A model generated the notes under the pieces. The model worked only from the letters and a program-made list of their open reading frames with translations. It was not told the origin of the DNA and ran no database searches. A stretch of DNA of 35,988 bases, taken from contig JAEUWB010000034.1 in NCBI GenBank assembly GCA_016786595.1, positions 1 through 35,988 of the forward strand. Direction: 5' to 3'. The stretch comes from a bacterium (GTDB taxonomy: Bacteria; Bdellovibrionota_C; UBA2361; SZUA-149; JAEUWB01). The position numbers and the translations under genes were made by a program. Positions 7,712 to 15,755 of this stretch are shown one piece after another (the first letter of the stretch is position 1; each line of letters opens with the position of its first letter).

Positions 7712-8740
7712 TCAGACATCCAGATGAACCTTAATCCGCATATCGTCGATCTGAGCCTCCCGTTTGCCAACCCAGACTGGAGCAATCCAATCTCGCTTGC
7801 CGCATTTATTCACAAAACACGGATTCGAGTAGAATCGCCAATGTCCTCGCCGCGTGTGCGGTTTGACCGTTGCACAACCATTTCTCGACTGCTTGTCTTG
7901 ATTCAGCAAATCATGGACCCACCGCGCAGAAGCTGCTCGATAGATTGTCCGCGAGTCTGCTCTTGGAACAATCTTGCTGGGTTTATTCAGCCTTGAACGA
8001 TCAAGCAGCCGCTGAGGCGTAATCGAAAAGATCAGTGACCCCTGGTCCATGATCCCTTCAATCAGGCCAACCAAGATGTTGAACACCAGAGTGTCTGCTT
8101 CTTTTTCTTGGCAAACGATCTTATCTGCCGATAGCAGCAACGTTTCAGTCCGATCAAGTTCGATAGTCTTCGACTTTTTGTAGAATCGCCCCGCACTAAT
8201 CCGCCGGATTTTTGCGACGCAATGCCCGCCAGCGGAATCAAGTTCCGCCCGCGCTGCAAAAATCTCAAAGTAAACAACGTCTTTATCACGCGTGCCTGAC
8301 GTCGCTTCTTCTCGAAAGAGCTTAATTCCTTCTGCTTGCTCTACGTCTCCACACCGCTTGCATCCAGATTCCTGGGAGCGAAGCGTGTGTAGATGTATAA
8401 CCAAGCGCTCTTCGTAAAGACCGAAATTCGTTGCTTTTTCAGCCACAAGAATGACCTTAAAACCATCGTCAAACGCGCACACGCGGTACGGTTGATGAAA
8501 CTCCACCATCGTTTGGCCGAGTTTTTCACGAGAAGGAGCAAACGCGTCCACGTTCATTTCCTCTGAAACGTCGAAAAGGGAGGCTGCGCGAAGCAATGTG
8601 GCAAGATTCGGGTATCCCGTCAGTGCCTTGACCTCCATGTCAAGTCGTAGCCTTTCGGCTGATGTCAATTGCGCCCAAGTGTCTGCCAGGGCACATAGTG
8701 CGTTAAACGCGAGAAAGAGATTCCCGGATTTGAGTGCCAT
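7712..8740 (-). CDS. AcrVA2-like C-terminal-motif protein, function unknown
   Basis: This is about 342 residues from the ATG at 8740; a TTG at 8842 would add 34 Cys/Ser-rich residues that look unconvincing. Neither start has a strong ribosome site. Features, numbered from the longer form: a helical N-terminal region (about 35-95), a segment FHQPYRVCAFDDG (about 115-127), a C161-x2-C164 pair, a helix-rich stretch near 235-270, and a C-terminal block KPHTRRGHWRFY (327-338) followed by RDWIAPVWVG. The PH-x-RRGHW block followed by a Trp-Pro-Val strand recalls the end of anti-CRISPR AcrVA2 and of many uncharacterised plasmid and phage proteins. That is recall of a motif, not a search. AcrVA2 lowers Cas12a levels; no cas gene is in this window. 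The region is more GC-rich than the neighbouring repeats and looks acquired. Confidence 0.65.
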   Translation of the reverse strand: MALKSGNLFLAFNALCALADTWAQLTSAERLRLDMEVKALTGYPNLATLLRAASLFDVSEEMNVDAFAPSREKLGQTMVEFHQPYRVCAFDDGFKVILVAEKATNFGLYEERLVIHLHTLRSQESGCKRCGDVEQAEGIKLFREEATSGTRDKDVVYFEIFAARAELDSAGGHCVAKIRRISAGRFYKKSKTIELDRTETLLLSADKIVCQEKEADTLVFNILVGLIEGIMDQGSLIFSITPQRLLDRSRLNKPSKIVPRADSRTIYRAASARWVHDLLNQDKQSRNGCATVKPHTRRGHWRFYSNPCFVNKCGKRDWIAPVWVGKREAQIDDMRIKVHLDV

Positions 8741-9084
8741 TTTCTTTGATTTACCCTCTGTGGAGACTGAAGCCGCTGAGCTACAAGTGTTAGCGCACAA
8801 ACGCCAGGCACAAGTAGCAGTGCTTAGTTTCAAAACCTTCAATACGAAAAGTCATCCTCCAAGCAAGGAATCTACCTCCCGCGGAAGATGAACAAAATCA
8901 CTTACACTTATTTGAATTTTGAAAGAACCTGCTTATAAGTAGCGCCTAGCTACTTAGCTCCTAGACCTCTAGCATAAATAAAACCACTTCTCAATTTGCT
9001 ACGATTTGCTATATCCAAAAGACAACATCTTACGAATCCTCCCACTGCAGTAGCATTTATTGCCTCCACAAACCTTCTTGCTGA

Positions 9085-9655
9085 TGCCAAAGTCGCGATC
9101 TAGTCCTTGCAAAAATCCAGCCAGAATTGCCGTTATATTTAGGTGTCTTCGACGACAATGAAAACTCCTCGCTCGACAGAAATGCTAAGTACATCAGTAT
9201 TAAAGATCTAGACATTCCCAGGCCGAATCGTTTTTCTGCTGGTATAAAATTTCTGATGCTGGCTACGAGGCAGCCAGTGCACAACAGTATTGTTATGATC
9301 ATTTCGATAATGGCAATAAACTCACCCGTTCGATCTCAAGCCGTATTGGAATTTAGGTCAAACCGACCTCAATACTTACCAGCGATTCGGGAATCCCTTA
9401 CATAGCGTGCATGAAAATTCAGAGGAAAGATCTTTTTACAATTGGCTTCATGGCTCAGTCGAAAGAGAACATGAATTAATCGCCCCGCGCGCACAAAATG
9501 ACGATCGAGACATTTCTCAGATTTGGCATGCAGTCTATAATGCCCGGCCAGACCTGCAAGCTGCATTTCCTGACATCTTCAGTCACGATAGAGCCAGGTT
9601 TTTGAGTGGACCGAACGACTTGGCAAACAAGAATACCATTGCGAATAGCGCTTAA
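9085..9655 (+). pseudogene. Frameshifted, internally deleted glycosyltransferase remnant
   Basis: Pieces in different frames line up with one polysaccharide glycosyltransferase family I recognise. Frame 1 (9085 to about 9245) gives PLYLGVFDDNENSSLDRNAK, like the DD-x-ENS-x-LDR segment that follows the GT core. Frame 3 (about 9189-9352) gives CYDHFDNGNKLTRSISSR, like the FDNG motif. Frame 2 (about 9341-9655) gives YQRFGNPLHS, EERSFYNWLHG and ARPDLQAAFPDIFSHDRARF, the RFGDP / FFxWLN / ARPDLQAAFPD series. The order is right, but the frame changes at least twice and the spacing between the first two pieces is too short, so an internal deletion is likely. No piece has a sensible start. It lies tail to tail with a glycosyltransferase gene, suggesting an eroded surface-polysaccharide locus. 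Confidence 0.65.
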
Positions 9656-9662
9656 GATTTCG

Positions 9663-11300
9663 TCAATATCTCATCACTGCTGCAACACCAGATTTAATGC
9701 TGCGCACAATCTTTCTTAGTGTTTTCGAACTGCGTAAAGGGTCTAAGTCGATAATTTCTGGCTGATAAATAGCATCTCGGTCATGAAAGAGGTCGGCAAT
9801 CGGAACACCTTGGTCCATTAACTCACTTAACTCTAGCTCCTCCACTGAGCGTCCACGAGAAATTGATTCATAATGGGTTGCCTCCGCAAAAGGATTAAGA
9901 ATTACCATTTTCCCTGAATCCCAAACTTTCTTACCGAATAAGGCATCACCAAAGCCATTTGGACAATTCCACTCATCAAGTCCACCAACAGCTTCAAAAA
10001 CGGAGCGCTTAACCAATGCCATCGCTAACGCAACCGCGTTGACCTTACGTATCTGGCGCACCGCTTCATTTGCTTGCGCGATATTTGCTGGACGCACACT
10101 AGCAAAACGAATACCGCCACTTTGGATACGGCCATCTGGGTAATAAAGTAATCCCCCAACCAGGCCTACGCCTGGTTGCTCTGCCCAAGACAAAAGTTTT
10201 TCAACCGTAGACTCGCCTCGCAGCTCTACATCATTATTCATGAATAAGATGTAATCACTTTTAGTTAAGCTCGCACCGAAATTATTCACCGCAGCATAGT
10301 TAAAATACGTTGGTCGTGAGATGACTTCTACCTGACTTACAGCTTTAAACGCCTCAGATATTTTTTTACGTTCCTCAACTTGCGAATTATTATCAATCAG
10401 AGATATTCGCATATCTTTAAAAAGTTGATCCCGCATTAAAGATTGCACACAGCGGATCGTCAACGTCGCCTGATCCTTGAAAGGAATCACAACTTGAATT
10501 GAAGCTGGTTGTGGACTAAATTTTATATCAATCGCCCCTTGAACATAATTAACTGCAGTTGGTTTTAAGCCTAAAAGCTTAAGACGTTCCTGTGCAAGGT
10601 AAACGCGCTCACTTGCAGCTAATTCAGGCGCACTCCCAGAGCAAACAGTTAGCGCCAAGGGAATGTGCTTAAATGTTTGCGGGGCCGCTGTTAGCGCTAA
10701 AAACGCAAGCTGCTCAAAGAGTGCGCTAGGACTTAAATCTTTAAGCGAAGGATGTGTCAGTATTTTCTTCAGCAATGTTGTTGGCAGAGATAAGGCCCCG
10801 CCAATCACGTTTGTAGAAATAAAATGAACTTCATCAATTTGTGGTGATACACGACGGTACTGCCGTGCACGATAGCGTTTAGACTGCTTTAAATCTGCCT
10901 CGACGATCAGTTCATTTGCAAACCATGATTTACCCGGATTTTCACTAATTTTTTTAGCGAAAATAAATAACGCCTGAGGATGAAGCCAGCGATTTTCCGC
11001 AACAATTACCGTGTAGTCCGATTTCAACTCAGCGGTTTGGGCCAAATCAGAAGCGCCGCTGCATTGTAGCTCTGTTACTGCCTGATAACTTTGTGTCTTA
11101 AGATTAACAGCAAAATTCTCCGCCATACGCCCCAAACCGAGCACAGCAATCGTTGGAAATTTTCCAAAATCGCGCGCGAAGTCGCTCTGCCATTTAAGTG
11201 TCTGCTCCAGAGCCAGGTTATCATAAACCGCATAGGGCAATAATTGAAATGGAATTGCTGCAAGTGTAGAGCTTGTAAAATCTGTACGTCCGTTGATCAT
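9663..11300 (-). CDS. GT2-family glycosyltransferase with a reduced first GT domain
   Basis: This is a 545-residue cytoplasmic or membrane-associated glycosyltransferase. The GT-A domain spans about 268-480: the start IQVVIPFKDQATLTIRCVQSL, IDNNS, NYAAVNN, the metal-binding NND at 355-357 (FMNNDVEL), GLVGGLLYYPDG and GGLDE. Residues about 50-260 resemble the back half of another GT2 domain (WLHPQALFIFAKKI, FISTNVIGGALSLPTTLL, HIPLALTVCSGS), as in two-domain rhamnosyl-type transferases, but the donor-binding front half of that domain is missing. This looks like an N-terminally truncated or streamlined tandem GT2. Its ATG overlaps the stop of cmoB by four bases (ATGA), so translation is coupled. 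Donor and acceptor are unknown. Confidence 0.85.
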   Translation of the reverse strand: MINGRTDFTSSTLAAIPFQLLPYAVYDNLALEQTLKWQSDFARDFGKFPTIAVLGLGRMAENFAVNLKTQSYQAVTELQCSGASDLAQTAELKSDYTVIVAENRWLHPQALFIFAKKISENPGKSWFANELIVEADLKQSKRYRARQYRRVSPQIDEVHFISTNVIGGALSLPTTLLKKILTHPSLKDLSPSALFEQLAFLALTAAPQTFKHIPLALTVCSGSAPELAASERVYLAQERLKLLGLKPTAVNYVQGAIDIKFSPQPASIQVVIPFKDQATLTIRCVQSLMRDQLFKDMRISLIDNNSQVEERKKISEAFKAVSQVEVISRPTYFNYAAVNNFGASLTKSDYILFMNNDVELRGESTVEKLLSWAEQPGVGLVGGLLYYPDGRIQSGGIRFASVRPANIAQANEAVRQIRKVNAVALAMALVKRSVFEAVGGLDEWNCPNGFGDALFGKKVWDSGKMVILNPFAEATHYESISRGRSVEELELSELMDQGVPIADLFHDRDAIYQPEIIDLDPLRSSKTLRKIVRSIKSGVAAVMRY

Positions 11301-12253
11301 ATGCCTTTTTTAGCCCGAACTAATGCCCGTAATGGAGCCGGATAGCCCTCGACCGTTTTACTTGGATCGTTTGCATCAAGAAAGTCGCTTAAGCTTTCTC
11401 CAGGAGAAAAGGGAGTTTGGCGTTGTTCGACGCTCGAGGTCTGATCGATTGAAAGCACTTCTACTGCCGTAAACTTGAGCCAATTCAGCCAAGCCTGCAA
11501 ACAAGAAATTGTCGGTAAAAAATATACATTCGGCGCTTTAGCGTGTCGATCTAAGGGGCAAAGCGCAACAAGCTCTGCGCCTGGTATAATTTGAGTTTCC
11601 AAGTAAAGCACTCCATCCGATTTTAAGTGATCGCGAATTAATTGCAGAGAATTAATTGGATCGCGACGATGATAGAGGACTCCCATGCAAAAAATTGTGT
11701 CAAATGCTCGCCCTGCTGAAAGTTCAGCAATGTTCTCAATTCCAAGTTGTTTAAATTGCAGGCGCGGTTCAGGCATTAAAACTTGTAAAAAGTCTGCTTG
11801 CAGGACAAATTTCTCGTAAGGATCAATTGCTACGACTTCTCGTGGGCCATGTTCAAGCATGCGCCAAGCATAATAGCTATTGCCTGCTCCGATATCGAGC
11901 ACACGCTGATTTAATATATCTGCTTGATTGTTCTGCTTTAAGACGGCCTCGACTCGACTCCACTTGAGATCGCTACGCCACTCCGTATCAATCAGTAAAT
12001 CCTCAATTTGAATTGGGCCTTTACGCCAGGGGATTAATTCCCAGACAATGGCCTGAATTATTTCACGCTGACGCTCGGTTAGTGGACGTTGCGGCCTAAA
12101 GCAGATACACCCCGATGCTTGCTCGTAACGAAATTCCGGCAAGCCGCTCAGCACAAGCTCATTACGTAGCGTAAAGTAATTGAGCCATTGCGGCTTACCT
12201 TCAAGCCGGGAAGTAATTTTAGTATTAATTCTTTCTGACAATTTCGTGGTCAT
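11297..12253 (-). CDS. cmoB: tRNA U34 carboxymethyltransferase CmoB
   Basis: About 318 residues, matching CmoB, which transfers a carboxymethyl group from carboxy-S-adenosylmethionine to 5-hydroxyuridine at tRNA position 34. Visible family blocks: PWRKGP and DTEWRSDLKWSRV (the Lys, Trp and Lys that bind the cofactor), VLDIGAGNSYYAWRML (nucleotide loop), FCMGVLYHRRDP (Met and Tyr of the pocket), APNVYFLP, SLSDFLD and EGYPAPLRA with the conserved Arg near the C terminus. All the cofactor residues I remember are kept, so it should be a true CmoB, not a generic DUF1698 methyltransferase. The start is uncertain: the ATG at 12253 follows GGATAGGGCAA, while ATGs at 12292 and 12289 would add 12-13 residues. 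CmoA, which makes the cofactor, is not in the window. Coupling to a glycosyltransferase is unusual. Confidence 0.9.
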   Translation of the reverse strand: MTTKLSERINTKITSRLEGKPQWLNYFTLRNELVLSGLPEFRYEQASGCICFRPQRPLTERQREIIQAIVWELIPWRKGPIQIEDLLIDTEWRSDLKWSRVEAVLKQNNQADILNQRVLDIGAGNSYYAWRMLEHGPREVVAIDPYEKFVLQADFLQVLMPEPRLQFKQLGIENIAELSAGRAFDTIFCMGVLYHRRDPINSLQLIRDHLKSDGVLYLETQIIPGAELVALCPLDRHAKAPNVYFLPTISCLQAWLNWLKFTAVEVLSIDQTSSVEQRQTPFSPGESLSDFLDANDPSKTVEGYPAPLRALVRAKKGI

Positions 12254-12324
12254 TTGCCCTATCCAGAGTTGAGCAGATACGATAGCCATCACTATAACTC
12301 TCTGCTATACTGTTCAACTGTTAT

Positions 12325-13068
12325 ATGTTTATTAAGGCACACATTTATAAAATCGTCTCTGTTGCAGTCTGCATCCTCGCTTTTGTATGGGGTTATCGTG
12401 GCGAGGCAATTTCGACATATCTCTCAGAGAATTTCAAAACCACAGCAGGAAAAAATTTGCCAGACGCAGCTGTTACCGCTCCTGCAGCAGCAATTAGCTC
12501 TGATCCAACAAGCTCCGATGAGCCTCAAGCTTCAGCATTCGCAACACCAAGCGCTCAGCTGCCTGCGAGAATGCAAGCTGCTCAAAGTGGCGCAGCTCCA
12601 AACCCAGTGCAAACTGGAAGTCCCTATGATCAATTAGCAGCACCTGCTGGCCCAAATTTACCGGCAGGCCAGGCACCAAACAATGCCACCACAGCTTCGG
12701 CGATCTCAACTCCTACTTTTGGCGGAACGATGGATGCGATTACCCAAGATCGAGTTGGACAAGCGCAAATCAAGCAGCGCGCGCTTTATTTTGAAAAGCT
12801 CTCTGAGCAGATGAAGCAAATGCAAGGCAACCCACAAGCCCAGCCTGCAAATAAAAAACAGGATCAAAAAGATGGAGCAGCTAAGCCTGCAATCAATTCC
12901 GGTGAAGGAAAGTCTGGTAACAATCATCCAGCCGTAAATGATGCAAATTCAAATAACAGTGACGCCACTTCTGACGACAGCGACGCTACCGAACCAGATA
13001 AAGAAGAAGATGACGCGTCAATGGACGAACTGGAAGATGCTCTGGACGAGCTTGATACTGCCCCTTAG
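12325..13068 (+). CDS. Membrane-anchored or secreted Ala/Pro-rich, acidic-tailed protein
   Basis: This is a 247-residue protein that I do not recognise. One hydrophobic segment (about 9-24, YKIVSVAVCILAFVWGY) is followed by a long low-complexity region rich in Ala, Pro, Gln, Ser and Asn. A short predicted helix (about 140-170, KQRALYFEKLSEQMKQMQG) comes next. The tail is strongly acidic (Asp/Glu/Ser from about 200, ending DELEDALDELDTAP). The layout suggests an anchored periplasmic or surface protein with a disordered body. It is divergent from cmoB (distance about 70 bases). Its stop codon overlaps the stop of the converging membrane-protein gene by three bases. Confidence 0.75.
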   Translation: MFIKAHIYKIVSVAVCILAFVWGYRGEAISTYLSENFKTTAGKNLPDAAVTAPAAAISSDPTSSDEPQASAFATPSAQLPARMQAAQSGAAPNPVQTGSPYDQLAAPAGPNLPAGQAPNNATTASAISTPTFGGTMDAITQDRVGQAQIKQRALYFEKLSEQMKQMQGNPQAQPANKKQDQKDGAAKPAINSGEGKSGNNHPAVNDANSNNSDATSDDSDATEPDKEEDDASMDELEDALDELDTAP

Positions 13069-14591
13069 GGAAGCTCTCGCCAAACAGACGCTTTCTTGTC
13101 CTCATAAACCTTCTCAAACCCAGTCAAACCAAGTGTGCTAAGTTTACGATGCGCTGGACTGAGGCGGTCTAAAAGTAAAAAAGTGAACTTATTTTCAGCT
13201 ATTTTTTCCAGCCAATTTCCCTTAGCCTGATTAATTTGCAGAAAGAGCCGGTAACGTTCTTCCCCAATCAATTGATTACGATCGTCAATAAAAGGTTGAA
13301 AGCCGCGCCAAATTAAATACCCACCGTAGTCGGGATGATTAAATAATCGCTCAGGTTTTTGCTTAAGCACATATTCAATTGCCCGGGCGGGATAAAAGGC
13401 ATCAAGCGGATTTACTTGCTCAGTTCGCTGATGACAGCTCAGGCACTGCGGCAAATACAGTCCCAAGAGCGCCAACAGCGATAGTAAAGCTTTAGAACCG
13501 CACTCTTCTTTTGCATTAATAGATCTAAAAGCACTGGTAATGAGCGGGAGTTTGCGATTTAGTGTTTTAGTAAAAACAGAGCCGATCGAAATTCCACTAC
13601 GAATCATCACTGGCGCAAACGCAAAAATGAAATACGGAATAAAACGTCGATGATTAAGTGCTTCCCACAACAGGGGTGAGCATAAAACCAGATCAAAGCT
13701 CGTTAGCAACTTGCAGCGCGGAGTAAGTAGTAACGCCAGCGCAAAAAACCCAAGTGCAGCATAAAAAATAGTGAAACTCGATTCACTCATTCTTGGCGCA
13801 AGCCATTCTTGGTTGAGCTTAGTAAAAAAGTCACTCTGGACCAGCTTAAAAGCTGTCAGATGAAGATCAAGGCCATATGGAGTAACGAAAGTGGCAAGTA
13901 GTGCAATCCCAAGCAGTAGAGATGAGGCCTTGGCGGCTTCGAAATCACGATTTAGAATTCGTGAAATTAAAGCTGCAAGAATAATAAGGAACCCCAAGGC
14001 AAAACTTGGATGTAAATTAGCCCAGAGAGTAAAAAGCAAGAATGTGCTCACTCCCTGGCAGAGTAGCTTTAGTTTCATGCCACTAGGTCGCAGGGCAAGG
14101 CGCGGGGCAAATAACTGATAGCAGCAGGCAAAACAAAGGAACGAAAAAACCACCGGGCGAACAAACCAGCTCATCGAGGCTTGCGCCGCCACAAGCAACA
14201 AGACAAAGCCAATTAAGATATAATTTCGGGTTTCACGGACTAGTATTTTTTGCAAAATAAATACAAAGCTACAAATCACTACAAAGTGCGCAACAATCTT
14301 CACTGCCGAGAACCCTGCAACTGAGTAGCAAAGCCAAAGTAAAATATCGGAAAGCCATTGGTCAATAATCCAGGGAGCATTAACTGCTGGATTCAAAAAA
14401 GGATCAGTTGCCGGCAAGCTCTGCGTCTGCCAAATCAACTCCCCTGTTTTTAAATGCCAGCCCAAACCAGGATCGCCAAACCACCCAAGCTTTAGCTTAA
14501 ATGCAGCAAGTATCACTAATGCGCCTACAATATCGAGGAAACCAATGCGTCGCGGAATTTTAAGATATTTTACTAAGTTTACTTGATCCAT
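13065..14591 (-). CDS. Polytopic membrane protein, possible glycosyltransferase C-like fold
   Basis: This is a 508-residue protein with roughly nine to eleven hydrophobic spans. A conserved-looking N-terminal loop after the first span (DPGLGWHLKTGELI, SLPATDPF, then APWIIDQWLSDI) is typical of an uncharacterised family of large integral membrane proteins related in layout to GT-C/oligosaccharyltransferase-like enzymes. The acidic residue near DPFLN could be the metal or catalytic site by analogy. A C-terminal soluble piece contains NHPDYGGYLIWRGFQPFIDDRNQ, also familiar from that family. Its activity is unproven. It converges on the acidic-tailed gene and diverges from the terB-like operon. 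Confidence 0.8.
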   Translation of the reverse strand: MDQVNLVKYLKIPRRIGFLDIVGALVILAAFKLKLGWFGDPGLGWHLKTGELIWQTQSLPATDPFLNPAVNAPWIIDQWLSDILLWLCYSVAGFSAVKIVAHFVVICSFVFILQKILVRETRNYILIGFVLLLVAAQASMSWFVRPVVFSFLCFACCYQLFAPRLALRPSGMKLKLLCQGVSTFLLFTLWANLHPSFALGFLIILAALISRILNRDFEAAKASSLLLGIALLATFVTPYGLDLHLTAFKLVQSDFFTKLNQEWLAPRMSESSFTIFYAALGFFALALLLTPRCKLLTSFDLVLCSPLLWEALNHRRFIPYFIFAFAPVMIRSGISIGSVFTKTLNRKLPLITSAFRSINAKEECGSKALLSLLALLGLYLPQCLSCHQRTEQVNPLDAFYPARAIEYVLKQKPERLFNHPDYGGYLIWRGFQPFIDDRNQLIGEERYRLFLQINQAKGNWLEKIAENKFTFLLLDRLSPAHRKLSTLGLTGFEKVYEDKKASVWRELP

Positions 14592-14642
14592 AATTAAGCT
14601 CAGGTATTATAACCTTGCTAAAAAATAAGGTATACGAAAAAG

Positions 14643-15110
14643 ATGCAGGCATTAATCAATAAGCTCAAAACATTTTTTCAGCGCCCAGAAAAGAGCATTC
14701 AAAAGCTAGCTGGTGACTCTAAACAGCAAGTTGAGCTGGCTGCTGCAGTGTTATTATTACAAATCGCTGGCGCAGACGGTGACTATGACCCCGAGGAAAC
14801 AAAGCGTATCTATGCGGTGATCGAAAAAACGTTTGCACTTAGTCATCCAGCTGCCGAAGCCATGCTCAGCAAGGCTGATAAGATTCGCTCGAATCGTGAA
14901 CAACTTGATCAATTTTTTACTGATATTAATGCTAATCTAAATGCAAAAGAAAAAGAATTTATCTATATGCTTGTATGGAAAGTAGTTCTTGCCGACAAAA
15001 AAGTTGATAAACTGGAGAAGCGTTTTGCTACTCAAGTTCGCTATCGCCTGCAATTAAGCGACGAGGCAGAGGCACGTGCACGCAAGCGGGCAGAATCTGA
15101 GAAATTATAA
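14643..15110 (+). CDS. TerB-like tellurite-resistance-domain protein
   Basis: This is a 155-residue all-helical cytoplasmic protein. The TerB-type core runs about 25-140: LAAAVLLLQIAGADGDYDPEE (with the conserved Asp pair after the first helix), LNAKEKEFIYMLVWKVVLADKKVDKLE and a closing FATQVRYRLQLS. TerB-like domains bind metal ions and are often linked to membrane stress, but single-domain versions like this one are of unknown role. It is the first gene of a tight operon: the next ATG follows after two bases. No other ter genes are present, so tellurite resistance should not be assumed. Confidence 0.85.
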   Translation: MQALINKLKTFFQRPEKSIQKLAGDSKQQVELAAAVLLLQIAGADGDYDPEETKRIYAVIEKTFALSHPAAEAMLSKADKIRSNREQLDQFFTDINANLNAKEKEFIYMLVWKVVLADKKVDKLEKRFATQVRYRLQLSDEAEARARKRAESEKL

Positions 15111-15112
15111 CC

Positions 15113-15754
15113 ATGGCTCTCAAAAACGCTAAAGCTTTCTTCCCGACATATATTTACAAAACTAAGCTGCTCCGTTCAAAGGCTTCAGCTTTTAACGCGG
15201 AGCTCTTAGCTGAGTGCTTACAGCTACGCCTTGATGATAGCGCTGGTGTTAAATGGTCTAAACAAAATTATATCGGCGGATATACCTCCTACGCCTCAAT
15301 GCCGCTGATACATAAAATGTCTTCGACCTTTGAGCGTCTTGAGCGTGAAATTTCAAAACACGTCGCAAGTTTTTGTAAGACATTGGAATTTGATTTGCGC
15401 GACGACCAAACAGGTCCAGGCAAATTAACAATGGGTGATTGCTGGGTTAACATCATGCCTGCGCAAGTTTCACATAGCTTTCACATCCATCCACAGTCAG
15501 TGATTAGTGGCACCTATTATGTGGCTGTGCCAAAAGGCGCGGCTGGAATTCGCTTTGAAGACCCGCGAATTAATAATTTTATGGCAGCTCCATTACGCAA
15601 GAAAAATTGCCGTCCTGAAAATCAAAATCACGTCACATTAATCCCGCAAGCTAGTGATTTAATTCTTTTTGAAAGTTGGCTGCGACATGAAGTCCCGGCA
15701 AGTAGCTGCGACAAAGAACGCATTAGCATCAGTTTTAATTATAATTGGGTTTAA
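15113..15754 (+). CDS. Putative 2-oxoglutarate/Fe(II) oxygenase (TIGR02466-like)
   Basis: This 213-residue protein matches the 2OG-FeII_Oxy_5 pattern. It has GDCWVNIMPAQVSHSFHIHP with candidate iron ligands H124 and H126, SGTYYVAVP, IRFEDPR, then LILFESWLRHEVP with the distal His H192, and ERISISFNYNW with R203 for the 2-oxoglutarate carboxylate. The core jelly-roll elements are complete. Family members have mostly unknown substrates. It starts two bases after the terB-like stop and ends one base before the dapD start, so all three genes are almost certainly co-translated. Confidence 0.88.
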   Translation: MALKNAKAFFPTYIYKTKLLRSKASAFNAELLAECLQLRLDDSAGVKWSKQNYIGGYTSYASMPLIHKMSSTFERLEREISKHVASFCKTLEFDLRDDQTGPGKLTMGDCWVNIMPAQVSHSFHIHPQSVISGTYYVAVPKGAAGIRFEDPRINNFMAAPLRKKNCRPENQNHVTLIPQASDLILFESWLRHEVPASSCDKERISISFNYNWV

Positions 15755-15755
15755 T

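Noticed and set aside
7493-7996. 167-codon plus-strand frame opposite the AcrVA2-like gene
   Set aside because: It starts within the REP-like repeats without a ribosome site, runs through the minus-strand terminator and then lies antisense to a frame with recognisable motifs.
9057-9302. 81-codon minus-strand frame with a lipoprotein-like start (MIITILLCTGC)
   Set aside because: It lies antisense to DDNENSSLDR and other glycosyltransferase motifs on the plus strand. The lipobox resemblance is probably chance.
12254-12637. 127-codon plus-strand frame overlapping the acidic-tailed protein
   Set aside because: The overlapping 247-codon frame has a membrane anchor and a consistent composition. 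The shorter one is a Gln/Leu/Ser-rich frame shadow.
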